A stretch of 33,070 nucleotides of DNA from assembly GCA_016183245.1 (NCBI GenBank), contig JACPEY010000058.1, positions 1-33,070 of the forward strand. Reading direction: 5' to 3'. Under the pieces are notes generated by a model, which saw nothing but the letters and a program-made list of their open reading frames with translations, did not search any database and was not told where the DNA came from. Position numbers and translations under genes: made by a program. Shown piece after piece: positions 1 through 6,402 of the stretch (the stretch's first letter is position 1; each line of letters begins with the position of its first letter). The stretch comes from Candidatus Daviesbacteria bacterium. GTDB lineage: Bacteria; Patescibacteriota; Microgenomatia; Daviesbacterales; UBA10151.

Positions 1-154
1 AAATAGGACCGTGCTGTTCAGTCCGGTAAAAGTTTCTGGGATGCAAGATTTCAGAAATCCGCACAATTGCATCCTTATCAATAAGCAAAGACCCCAAAAG
101 GGATTGCTCTGCTTCTATATTTTGCGGAGGAAGTTTAACGGTTGACTGTGCCAT
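1..154 (-). CDS. dnaB: Replicative DNA helicase DnaB, N-terminal fragment
   Basis: The minus strand opens at an ATG at 154 and reads to the window edge without a stop, giving 51 residues that begin MAQSTVKLPPQNIEAEQSLL. The PPxNxEAEQSxLG signature followed by LLIDKDAI and a FYRTEQHGPI segment is the conserved start of the DnaB N-terminal domain, which forms the ring collar and contacts primase. DnaB is the hexameric ATP-driven helicase that unwinds DNA ahead of the replisome. The RecA-like ATPase domain lies outside the window, so only the N-terminus is supported. In many bacteria dnaB lies near rpsF-ssb-rpsR-rplI; here those ribosomal genes are 25 kb away, so that linkage is not kept. Confidence 0.85.
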   Translation of the reverse strand, partial: MAQSTVKLPPQNIEAEQSLLGSLLIDKDAIVRISEILHPRNFYRTEQHGPI

Positions 155-183
155 ATTACTCGATATTTGACCAAACCTGACTT

Positions 184-276
184 GGTCATCCTGAGGGAGC
201 AAAGCGACCGAAGGATCTTAATAATGATCCAGAACTCTACATTCCGAGGGGATCCTTCGCTTCGCTCAGGATGATT
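184..276. repeat. TGTCAT-type palindromic element (copy 1)
   Basis: The ends GGTCATCCTGAG and CTCAGGATGATT are inverted copies, with GATCC-containing inner arms (GAAGGATC and GATCCTTCGC). The right end runs into the metallo-hydrolase gene and provides its TGA stop inside the CCTGAG motif. It sits between divergent neighbours' ends and could also form a transcription-blocking hairpin. Confidence 0.75.
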
Positions 277-925
277 TTGCAAGCAAAATCACTTGTGGTT
301 CTTCCGGAAGTTTCTCTTTGGTAATGGACAGCTTTTGTTGAGGTACCACATTTTCTGCTCCCATTTCTTTCAGGAAATTTTCCACTCCTTCAAGCTCAAA
401 CTTTAATCCGTCTATTTTATAATGCATTGGGATAATGATTTTCGGTTCCAGTTGCGAAACAATATCAGAGGCTGCTTTTGCATCTATTGTATAAATTGAC
501 CCCACGGGAATAAGCAAAATATCAGTCTGGCCGATTTCTGCCACCTGTTCCTCAGTCAGTTTTGTTTGTCCTAAATCCCCCAAGTGAACAATATCCAAAT
601 TATCCAAAAGCAAGTGAAAAATTGTATTTGCACCTCTTTCGCTACCTTGCGAATTATCATGAAAGGAATTTATTGCTGTTATTACGGCCCCTGAAACTTC
701 ATACTCTCCGGGTTTATCAAAAACCATTGGGATGCTGCCATCTGGCTTACTTACAACAGAAACAAAGTTATGGTCTTTATGGCCGTGTGTCGAGACCACT
801 ACATCCGCCTGCAGATCTTTGATAGCTTTAAGCCCGGTAAATTCAGGGTCATATGGATCTATTACAACAGAAGCGTTCTTGCCTTTTAATTTAAAACACG
901 CCTGTCCATACCAGTAGATATCCAT
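266..925 (-). CDS. Metallo-beta-lactamase-fold hydrolase (UPF0173 / UlaG-like)
   Basis: A 219-residue protein beginning MDIYWYGQACFKLKG. The metal-binding THGHKDH motif (HxHxDH) lies near residue 45, followed by a VHLGDLGQ segment and a late PMHYK histidine, the usual order of zinc or manganese ligands in small MBL-fold hydrolases of the UPF0173 / L-ascorbate-6-phosphate lactonase type. The true substrate is unknown; a hydrolase acting on a phosphorylated or lactone substrate in the cytoplasm is inferred from the fold. A longer frame opens at 976, but the homologous part begins at 925, where a promoter (TTGGCA, 16 bp, TATTTT) ends 5 nt before this ATG, so I chose 925. The last codon and the stop fall in a repeat element. 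Confidence 0.8.
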   Translation of the reverse strand: MDIYWYGQACFKLKGKNASVVIDPYDPEFTGLKAIKDLQADVVVSTHGHKDHNFVSVVSKPDGSIPMVFDKPGEYEVSGAVITAINSFHDNSQGSERGANTIFHLLLDNLDIVHLGDLGQTKLTEEQVAEIGQTDILLIPVGSIYTIDAKAASDIVSQLEPKIIIPMHYKIDGLKFELEGVENFLKEMGAENVVPQQKLSITKEKLPEEPQVILLAKSS

Positions 926-930
926 CGCCC

Positions 931-958
931 AAAATATTAACAAAAACTTAACTGCCAA
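931..958 (-). promoter_or_regulatory. Promoter of the MBL hydrolase, probably leaderless
   Basis: On the minus strand TTGGCA (958-953), a 16-bp spacer and TATTTT (936-931) stand 5 nt before the ATG at 925. The expected start of transcription falls on or beside the start codon, so the mRNA would have no room for a Shine-Dalgarno site. Confidence 0.55.
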
Positions 959-1003
959 ACAATCCCTCAATTCCAAAAATAAGTATGTTAAAATATTTTA
1001 GTG

Positions 1004-1438
1004 ATGAACTTAGGAAAAAAACTTTCCCTCAAACAATTCATTTTATCCCTCACTTTAATATTTATAACAGGTCTTGGATTTATTGCCGGACTCTATTATC
1101 TTCTAAATCTAGAGTACCAAAAACAGCAGGATCCTTTTTCAAAAGGACCTGTGACTACTTTGCCAAAAAGCTTAAGGTTAGATTTAGACCAACCTGCTGA
1201 CGACACCCTTACTTTTCAGCCTTCTGTTGTTGTGTCCGGTCAGACCTCTCCGGAAATATATGTTCTGATTTCAACTGATACCAGCGATACAGTTATCCAG
1301 TCAAAAAGCAATGGTTCTTTTTCCACTGTTTTAAATCTGGAAGAAGGCGTCAATAGAATCAAAACTGTAGTTTTTGATCCAACAGGCGACTCCCGCTTTA
1401 TTGAACGGACAGTGTATTATTCAAAGGAGAAGCTATAA
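1004..1438 (+). CDS. Single-pass membrane protein with Ig-like extracellular domain
   Basis: A 144-residue protein. Residues 8-34 form one hydrophobic segment (FILSLTLIFITGLGFIAGLYYLL) after a short lysine-bearing N-terminus, so it is probably anchored in the membrane with the C-terminus outside. Residues 60-140 are beta-rich (SVVVSGQTSPEIYVLIST, then SFSTVLNLEEGVNRIKTVVFD), a pattern seen in small Ig-like or glucodextranase-type domains of surface proteins. The GTG just upstream at 1001 is an alternative start. The stop overlaps the next gene's start (TAATG), so the two are translationally coupled and probably act together at the cell surface. No enzyme motif is visible. Confidence 0.7.
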   Translation: MNLGKKLSLKQFILSLTLIFITGLGFIAGLYYLLNLEYQKQQDPFSKGPVTTLPKSLRLDLDQPADDTLTFQPSVVVSGQTSPEIYVLISTDTSDTVIQSKSNGSFSTVLNLEEGVNRIKTVVFDPTGDSRFIERTVYYSKEKL

Positions 1439-1539
1439 TGCAAATTCAAAATGCAAAATTCAAAATGCAAAATTATGGTAGTCTGTCATGGCGGACTTTT
1501 AACTTTTTACTTGTATTTTTGACTTTTAACTTTTTACTT
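1438..1539 (+). repeat. Low-complexity repeats encoding the signal peptide
   Basis: Positions 1441-1474 repeat AAATTCAAAATGCAA-type units. Positions 1496-1512 and 1523-1539 are perfect 17-nt copies of CTTTTAACTTTTTACTT, 27 bp apart (nine codons), so the protein reads TFNFLL twice. The same A-rich unit occurs again inside ychF. Confidence 0.8.
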
Positions 1540-2262
1540 TTAACTTCTCCAGCGATTGCTGCAGATTCCACTCCTTCAGCGGATATCCGAATCAAACTTG
1601 AGGAGTTAAAAAAACAAATAGCTTCAAAAGCTGCCAAGTTAAAACAGGAAATAAACCGCAAGCTCAAGGACAAAGCTTATATTGGAAAGGTCAAATCCAA
1701 ATCAGACACCTCGCTTACACTGGCTGCAAAATCAGGGCCTAAGATAGTCAGCATTAACCAGGACACTGTTTTTGAAAGTAGCTTCAAATCCAAACAGAAG
1801 TTTTCGCAAAAAACTATATCTTCCGAAGATTACATTGTAGCTTTAGGAGATACTGATGAAACAGGAGTTTTAACTGCAAAAAAAATTATCATGATACCAA
1901 CAGCAGACAACGAACAACCCAAATCATATCTCTGGGGTCAAATCATCTCCATTTCAGACCAGTTAGTCACCATAAAAAATAACGAATTTAAGAATGTGGC
2001 CGCTGCTTTATCCCCGGAAACAAAAGTAAAACTAAATGACTTTGTCATCTTAACAGGAATTAAAGGAAAAAATAATATCTTCGATACAGGATTTACCTAT
2101 ATAATTTCAGGTATCAGTCCAAAACCAAAAAAAGCAGCATCCCCTGAGCCCGCTCAGGAAGCTACCTCTTCAGCCAAAACTGCTACCCCCTCTGCTAAAA
2201 AAGCTTCCCCCACACCAAAGGCTTCTACCGTCAAACCCTCTCCTAAGCCAACCCCTCGTTAA
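1438..2262 (+). CDS. Secreted or surface protein with repeat-encoded signal peptide and Pro/Ser/Lys-rich tail
   Basis: 274 residues. The N-terminus MQIQNAKFKMQN comes from an A-rich tandem repeat and is followed by a hydrophobic stretch (about residues 20-36) and an AIAA cleavage-like site near residue 42, so export is likely. Residues 50-80 are a charged helix (KLEELKKQIASKAAKLKQE). Two beta-rich stretches (residues 82-145 and 162-220) resemble the small OB-like units of DUF5666-type proteins. The last 45 residues are a low-complexity Ala/Ser/Pro/Thr/Lys tail that may pass through or bind the cell wall. It overlaps the previous membrane-protein gene by one base and ends 20 bases inside the convergent manC. 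Function unknown. Confidence 0.7.
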   Translation: MQIQNAKFKMQNYGSLSWRTFNFLLVFLTFNFLLLTSPAIAADSTPSADIRIKLEELKKQIASKAAKLKQEINRKLKDKAYIGKVKSKSDTSLTLAAKSGPKIVSINQDTVFESSFKSKQKFSQKTISSEDYIVALGDTDETGVLTAKKIIMIPTADNEQPKSYLWGQIISISDQLVTIKNNEFKNVAAALSPETKVKLNDFVILTGIKGKNNIFDTGFTYIISGISPKPKKAASPEPAQEATSSAKTATPSAKKASPTPKASTVKPSPKPTPR

Positions 2263-3325
2263 CAGTGCCTTTTAAACTTTCCACATATTTTTTAATCTTG
2301 GGAACAGCAGTTTTCGGACAAACAAGTAATACATCACCTGTGTTTATAACCAGCATTCCTTCAAGGTCAATCCCCACAGCCATCTGGCCGTTATAGTTAA
2401 ATACCAAACTATCCTTTGAATCTAAAAGCTCCACTTTGCCTTTGGTAACATTTTCATCCTCAGATTTTGCCAAAGCTTCTTTTAAAGCCTCCCAGGCCCC
2501 GATGTCGCTCCATCCGATATCAACTGATAAGACCATTCCGTTTTTAGGATCAAGTTTTTCCAAAATTGCATTGTCAAAAGAAATCTTTTCTATTGTCGGA
2601 TATACTTCATTTAATACTCTTTCATATTCAGAAGATTCAACTGATGCTGAAATCTGTTCCAGTTTTTCATATAAGTCAGGTGTAAATTTTTCAAACAACT
2701 GCCATAAAAATTTTGGAGTTGTCACAAAATAACCTAAATTCCAGGCATGTTTACCATCTTCCAAAAAGCTTTTGGCCAGACTTTCTTCCGGCCTGTATTT
2801 AAAACCTTTAAATTCATAAATTGGTGTATCCCCTTCTTTGTTTATTTCACTGCCGAATTCTATATAGCCTAAATTCACACTGGCAAAGCGCGGTTTTTGT
2901 CCGATAAAAATTATCTTCTCCGGACTATCCTCACTTAATTTCTCGGCAACTTTCAAAGCTTTTCTAAAATCTTCATCCTTTTTAATTAAGTGATCTCCCC
3001 ACAAAATTGCTATCTGTTCATCAGGAAATTTTTTGATAAAGTTGGCAACCATGAGTCCTACTGCAGGACCAACATCACGCAAAGCAGGTTCAAAAATCAG
3101 ATTTTCTTCTGGAATTTGGGGGAACTGCTTTTTTAAAATATCTTCATACTGCTTATTGGTGGAAATATAAATATCACCCCAATCAAAATCGGGAAAAACT
3201 TTGGAAACAGCAATCTGCAGCATGGATTTATCATCTATTACTTTTTCAAACTGTTTGGGGGTATTTTTCCGGGAAAGCGGCCACAGCCTGCTTCCCACTC
3301 CTCCTGCAAAAACTACTATTTTCAC
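2243..3325 (-). CDS. manC: Mannose-1-phosphate guanylyltransferase
   Basis: About 360 residues of the GDP-mannose pyrophosphorylase family, making GDP-mannose from mannose 1-phosphate and GTP for surface glycans. The N-terminus has VVFAGGVGSRLWPLSR, the nucleotide-binding signature, then TPKQF and the ILWGDHLI segment that holds the metal-binding aspartate. Further on are FIGQKP and LGYIEFG, a DNAILEK segment and VDIGWSDIGAWEAL, all typical of ManC. There is no second isomerase domain, so it is the monofunctional form. The GTG at 3325 is preferred to an in-frame ATG at 3343 because homology begins at KIVVFAGG and a TATATT box lies 6 nt before it. The gene is convergent with the secreted protein and divergent from the next gene. 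Confidence 0.88.
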   Translation of the reverse strand: MKIVVFAGGVGSRLWPLSRKNTPKQFEKVIDDKSMLQIAVSKVFPDFDWGDIYISTNKQYEDILKKQFPQIPEENLIFEPALRDVGPAVGLMVANFIKKFPDEQIAILWGDHLIKKDEDFRKALKVAEKLSEDSPEKIIFIGQKPRFASVNLGYIEFGSEINKEGDTPIYEFKGFKYRPEESLAKSFLEDGKHAWNLGYFVTTPKFLWQLFEKFTPDLYEKLEQISASVESSEYERVLNEVYPTIEKISFDNAILEKLDPKNGMVLSVDIGWSDIGAWEALKEALAKSEDENVTKGKVELLDSKDSLVFNYNGQMAVGIDLEGMLVINTGDVLLVCPKTAVPKIKKYVESLKGTVNEGLA

Positions 3326-3344
3326 AACAATAATATACCACAAA

Positions 3345-3373
3345 TTGTAAATTGGATTTTATAGTACTAAAAT
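3345..3373 (+). promoter_or_regulatory. Promoter of the gene at 3380, probably leaderless
   Basis: TTGTAA (3345-3350), a 17-bp spacer and TAAAAT (3368-3373) are followed by 6 nt and then the ATG at 3380, so the transcript should start at or next to the start codon. Confidence 0.5.
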
Positions 3374-3375
3374 CC
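3354..3375. promoter_or_regulatory. Palindrome between divergent promoters (possible operator)
   Basis: GGATTTTA and TAAAATCC are perfect 8-bp inverted arms around TAGTAC. The site lies between the manC start and the gene at 3380 and overlaps the latter's -10 box, a position suited to a repressor of both. Its central TTTTATAGTACTAAA is found again at 25006-25020, before another gene. Confidence 0.4.
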
Positions 3376-3379
3376 GTTT

Positions 3380-3922
3380 ATGGATCAAAAAGATTTAATG
3401 AGTTCTTCAAGCAAAAATATTACCCCAGTTTCAAATACAATTTCAGGAGTCAGGGCCAAATCATTCAAAGTCAGTACCACCTCATTAAATTTTGAACAAT
3501 ATGCCAAAACAATAAGAGCATATGCTTTGGCCGGAATGTCTTTTGCTCACATTGCCAATGCCGGAGATTTTTTGGGAGATTTGGTGGAAAGAGGTGAAGT
3601 TGACGGCCCTTTACAGGAAGGCTGGCAGAAAAAGGCTGGAGAAGTAGTAGAGGATGAAAGTAAAATTCTGGCCTGGCAGAACAGAGGTGAAAAAGCTTCC
3701 CTTGCTCCCCAACTGTCTGCAGGTACAATGACCGGTAATGAAATGGTCGTTATCTCCAGAGATTTAACTGCTAACTCTAGTCAGACAACCATTGATGTGC
3801 TGGAGGGTATAAAAGTAATTACTGAAGAAAATCAAAAACTGCCAGAGCCTTCATTAAATAGTGATTTGGAAAATAACCCCTATCTTAAACCCCCACCTCA
3901 AGAACTCAAGAAACCAGCATAA
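3380..3922 (+). CDS. Hypothetical soluble protein
   Basis: 180 residues that I do not recognise. Residues 1-35 are Ser/Thr-rich and probably disordered. Residues 38-110 are predicted helical (FEQYAKTIRAYALAGMSFAHIANAGDFLGDLVERGEV), with a small hydrophobic patch that is too short and polar for a membrane helix. The C-terminus (NNPYLKPPPQELKKPA) is proline-rich. There is no signal peptide and no catalytic motif. A well-placed promoter and steady codon use support a real gene. It stands alone between manC and the his leader. Confidence 0.6.
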   Translation: MDQKDLMSSSSKNITPVSNTISGVRAKSFKVSTTSLNFEQYAKTIRAYALAGMSFAHIANAGDFLGDLVERGEVDGPLQEGWQKKAGEVVEDESKILAWQNRGEKASLAPQLSAGTMTGNEMVVISRDLTANSSQTTIDVLEGIKVITEENQKLPEPSLNSDLENNPYLKPPPQELKKPA

Positions 3923-3959
3923 ATATCACACCTCGGGGGCGTAACAACCGATAGTAAAT

Positions 3960-3987
3960 TTGACAAGCTAAATTTTTGTGATATACT
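3960..3987 (+). promoter_or_regulatory. Promoter of the histidine operon
   Basis: A perfect TTGACA (3960-3965), a 16-bp spacer and TATACT (3982-3987) place the start of transcription near 3994. This leaves an untranslated leader of about 230 nt before hisG. Confidence 0.75.
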
Positions 3988-3993
3988 GTTATT

Positions 3994-4226
3994 ATAATTA
4001 AATAACCAAAAGCGTTACCAGTGAAGTCACGATTCACGAGCTGTCCCGCAAAAACGGGACCAGAAGTTGAACTGTAAAATCCAACAGACGATGTCACGAT
4101 TACCGTAGAGTCGCCACTAAGAGCCACGTACCAGCAATGGTACATGGAACAAAGGATGGGACCGCGGGAGCGGTCTTTTTTAATGGACTGATCGCTGGTA
4201 GTAACGGAGGTTTCTAAAACAAAAAT
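3994..4226 (+). promoter_or_regulatory. T-box leader of the his operon (probably tRNA-His responsive)
   Basis: The leader holds the T-box core AAGGATGGGACCGCG (4152-4165), close to the consensus AGGGTGGNACCGCG, directly fused to an intrinsic terminator. The four bases that pair with the tRNA acceptor read TGGG. The variable base G would pair with C73, the discriminator that distinguishes bacterial tRNA-His, so specificity for tRNA-His fits both sequence and operon content. A perfect GTACCA-GCAA-TGGTAC hairpin (4128-4143) fits Stem III. A GTCCCG-CAAAAA-CGGGAC hairpin lies at 4043-4060. Candidate CAC specifier codons are at 4028, 4035 and 4095; I could not fold Stem I by eye. Expected effect: uncharged tRNA-His stabilises the antiterminator and switches on the operon. 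There is no His-rich leader peptide, which argues against classical attenuation. Confidence 0.8.
4160..4181 (+). terminator. Regulated terminator of the T-box
   Basis: GACCGC-GGGA-GCGGTC forms a 6-bp GC-rich stem with a four-base loop and is followed by six T. Its 5' arm overlaps the T-box ACCGC, so antiterminator and terminator exclude each other. Confidence 0.8.
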
Positions 4227-5105
4227 ATGGCAAATTTAAATGAAAAAAATATTAAATTAGCGATACAAAAAGAAGGGCGTTTAACTGAAGAGACGCTTGA
4301 GTTTTTGCGAAAAAGTGGTTTTGAATTTGAAAGCTACAAACAAAGGTTGTTTTCTTTATGCAGAAATTTCCCTATGGAGATCCTATATGTCAGAGATGAC
4401 GATATCCCTGATTATGTCGCTTCCGGCATAGTAGACCTAGGTATTTTAGGCCAGAATATATTGAATGAAGAAAGACCAAATGTTAAAAAACTACTTAACT
4501 TAAGGTATGGCTTTTGTTCTTTAATTGTAGCTGTCCCCAAGGAATCCGGCATTAAAGATATTCAAGACTTAAAAGGTAAAACTATTGCCACATCTTATCC
4601 TCAATCTGCAAAGAAGTTTTTCAAGGAAAACAATATTACGATTGATATAGTCGAAATTAGCGGGTCAGTTGAGATTACTCCAGCACTGGGAGTAGCTCAA
4701 GCTATAGTCGATTTGGTTTCCACAGGCAGCACCTTGGCTTTAAATGATTTAAGAATTCTTACAAAAATTTATGATTCAGAAGCTGTATTCGTAGCAAATA
4801 AAAAAACCATAGCAAGTAACGAAAAGCAAATACTTCTACAAAAGCTGGTAATGCGATTTAAGGGTGTTCTATCTGCAAAAGATTATAAATATGTCATGAT
4901 GAACGCGCCTGAAAAGATTTTGCCGAAACTGAAAAAGATTGTGCCAGGTTTAAAGTCTCCCACCATCTCACCCTTGGCAAAATCCGGTTGGATTTCCATT
5001 CAAACAGTCATTAAAGAAGAAGTATTCTGGGAAACCATAGAAAGACTTAAACAAGCTGGAGCACAAGGAATAATAATTTTACCAATCGAAAAAATAATTA
5101 TATAA
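4227..5105 (+). CDS. hisG: ATP phosphoribosyltransferase, long form
   Basis: First enzyme of histidine synthesis: ATP plus PRPP give phosphoribosyl-ATP. At 292 residues it is the long form (HisG_L) with a C-terminal regulatory domain of ACT type (about residues 215-292) and needs no HisZ. Visible marks are IQKEGRLTEETL at the start, VDLGILGQN (about residues 70-78) and the PRPP-binding region SGSVEITPALGVAQAIVDLVSTG, ending in NDLRIL. In long-form HisG the C-terminal domain senses histidine, which would add feedback inhibition to T-box control. GGAGG at 4206-4210 lies 16 nt before the ATG, longer than usual; no nearer in-frame start exists. Confidence 0.93.
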   Translation: MANLNEKNIKLAIQKEGRLTEETLEFLRKSGFEFESYKQRLFSLCRNFPMEILYVRDDDIPDYVASGIVDLGILGQNILNEERPNVKKLLNLRYGFCSLIVAVPKESGIKDIQDLKGKTIATSYPQSAKKFFKENNITIDIVEISGSVEITPALGVAQAIVDLVSTGSTLALNDLRILTKIYDSEAVFVANKKTIASNEKQILLQKLVMRFKGVLSAKDYKYVMMNAPEKILPKLKKIVPGLKSPTISPLAKSGWISIQTVIKEEVFWETIERLKQAGAQGIIILPIEKIII

Positions 5106-5114
5106 GGAGGATTT

Positions 5115-6401
5115 ATGCAGATAATAAAATTAAAAGATTTATCAAAGAGAGATTATCAAAGAATTACTAACCGTGCAACCGGGAATTACCAGAACATTCT
5201 TCCTATTGTCAGAAACATTATGGAAGATGTTAAACAAAACAGAGACAAAGCTCTGGTTAAATACTATAAAAAGTTCAATGGTGATTTCTCTGATTATACG
5301 ATAACGGCGTCTGAAAAAGAAATTAAGGAAGCCTATGCACAAGTAGATCAGCAGTTTATTAAAGCTATAAAACAAATGATTAAAAATATTACTATAGTTC
5401 AAAAAGCTCAGCTTAAAAATAAAAATGGAACTGTTGTAAATTCTGAAAAAGGAGTCTCAGTTTGGAGAAAATGGAGACCAATAGAACGGGTAGGAATTTA
5501 TATTCCGGGAGGAAAGGCAGTATATCCTTCTTCGGTTTTAATGTCAGTGATTCCAGCCCAGATTGCCGGCTGTCAGGAAATTATAATGTGTTCCCCTGCC
5601 AAATCAGATGGAAGAATTCCGGCTCCTACTTTAGTTACGGCAGACATAATCGGAGTGAAAAAGATATTTAAGGTCGGTGGAGCTGAAGCTATTGCCGCAA
5701 TGGTTTATGGCACTGAAACAATCCCAAATGTTTATAAAATCTTCGGGGCGGGAAATGCTTATGTCACTGCTGCCAAAATGCTGGCTTTGCAAACTATCAG
5801 TATTGATATGCCGGCCGGACCTTCTGAGGTATTGATTATTGCAGACGACACAGCCTACCCCAAATTTATTGCGGCCGATCTGCTAGCAGATAGTGAACAC
5901 GGACCAGATTCTGCCTGCATTCTTTTAACAACATCTAAAGAAATTGCCAGAGAAACAATTGCAGAAATCAAGAAACAATTACCTCAACTTAACACCCAAG
6001 AAAGGGCTAAAGCCTCTCTGGAAAAATATGGCTTATTTGCCATTGTTAATTCGCTGGAGGAAGCAATTGAATTTACCAATGAATATGCCCCCGAGCACTT
6101 ACAACTCATGACCAAAAACCCGGAAAAGTTAGTGGACAAAATTACTAATGCCGGCTCCATTTTCTTAGGCAACTATACATCCAAATCTAGCGGTGATTAT
6201 GCCACCGGAGCCAATCATGTTCTGCCTACCGGTGGGGCTGCCAAAATGTACCCTCCTTTGGGGGTGGATGCTTTTGGCAAATGGATGCAAGTCCAAAAGT
6301 GTACAAAAGAAGGATTGTCTAAAATAAAACAAACAATTGAAACTGTGGCAGAAATAGAGCAATTACCGGCTCACAAAAATTCTGTCTCAGCGAGATTCTA
6401 A
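5115..6401 (+). CDS. hisD: Histidinol dehydrogenase
   Basis: Catalyses the last two steps, oxidising L-histidinol through the aldehyde to L-histidine with two NAD+; the family is a zinc-dependent dimer. The 428 residues match the usual length. Recognisable segments are RVGIYIPGGKAVYPSSVLM, GAGNAYVTAAK, the SIDMPAGPSEVLIIAD stretch, LLADSEHGPDS with metal-site residues, YAPEHLQLM carrying the catalytic Glu-His pair, and ANHVLPTGGAAK near the end. A strong AAGGAGG sits 5 nt before the ATG. It lies 9 nt after hisG, as in the enterobacterial order G-D-C. Confidence 0.95.
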   Translation: MQIIKLKDLSKRDYQRITNRATGNYQNILPIVRNIMEDVKQNRDKALVKYYKKFNGDFSDYTITASEKEIKEAYAQVDQQFIKAIKQMIKNITIVQKAQLKNKNGTVVNSEKGVSVWRKWRPIERVGIYIPGGKAVYPSSVLMSVIPAQIAGCQEIIMCSPAKSDGRIPAPTLVTADIIGVKKIFKVGGAEAIAAMVYGTETIPNVYKIFGAGNAYVTAAKMLALQTISIDMPAGPSEVLIIADDTAYPKFIAADLLADSEHGPDSACILLTTSKEIARETIAEIKKQLPQLNTQERAKASLEKYGLFAIVNSLEEAIEFTNEYAPEHLQLMTKNPEKLVDKITNAGSIFLGNYTSKSSGDYATGANHVLPTGGAAKMYPPLGVDAFGKWMQVQKCTKEGLSKIKQTIETVAEIEQLPAHKNSVSARF

Positions 6402-6402
6402 T

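Noticed and set aside
4041-4063. GTCCCG/CGGGAC hairpin as an early terminator
   Set aside because: No T-run follows the stem; it more likely forms part of the T-box leader structure.
3906-4145. 79-codon minus-strand frame over the his leader
   Set aside because: It lies exactly over the promoter and T-box leader, has no ribosome site and its product has no protein-like pattern.
3994-4226. Classical his attenuator with a His-rich leader peptide
   Set aside because: No start codon with a run of His codons occurs; the three CAC triplets are separate, and the T-box core with terminator explains the leader better.
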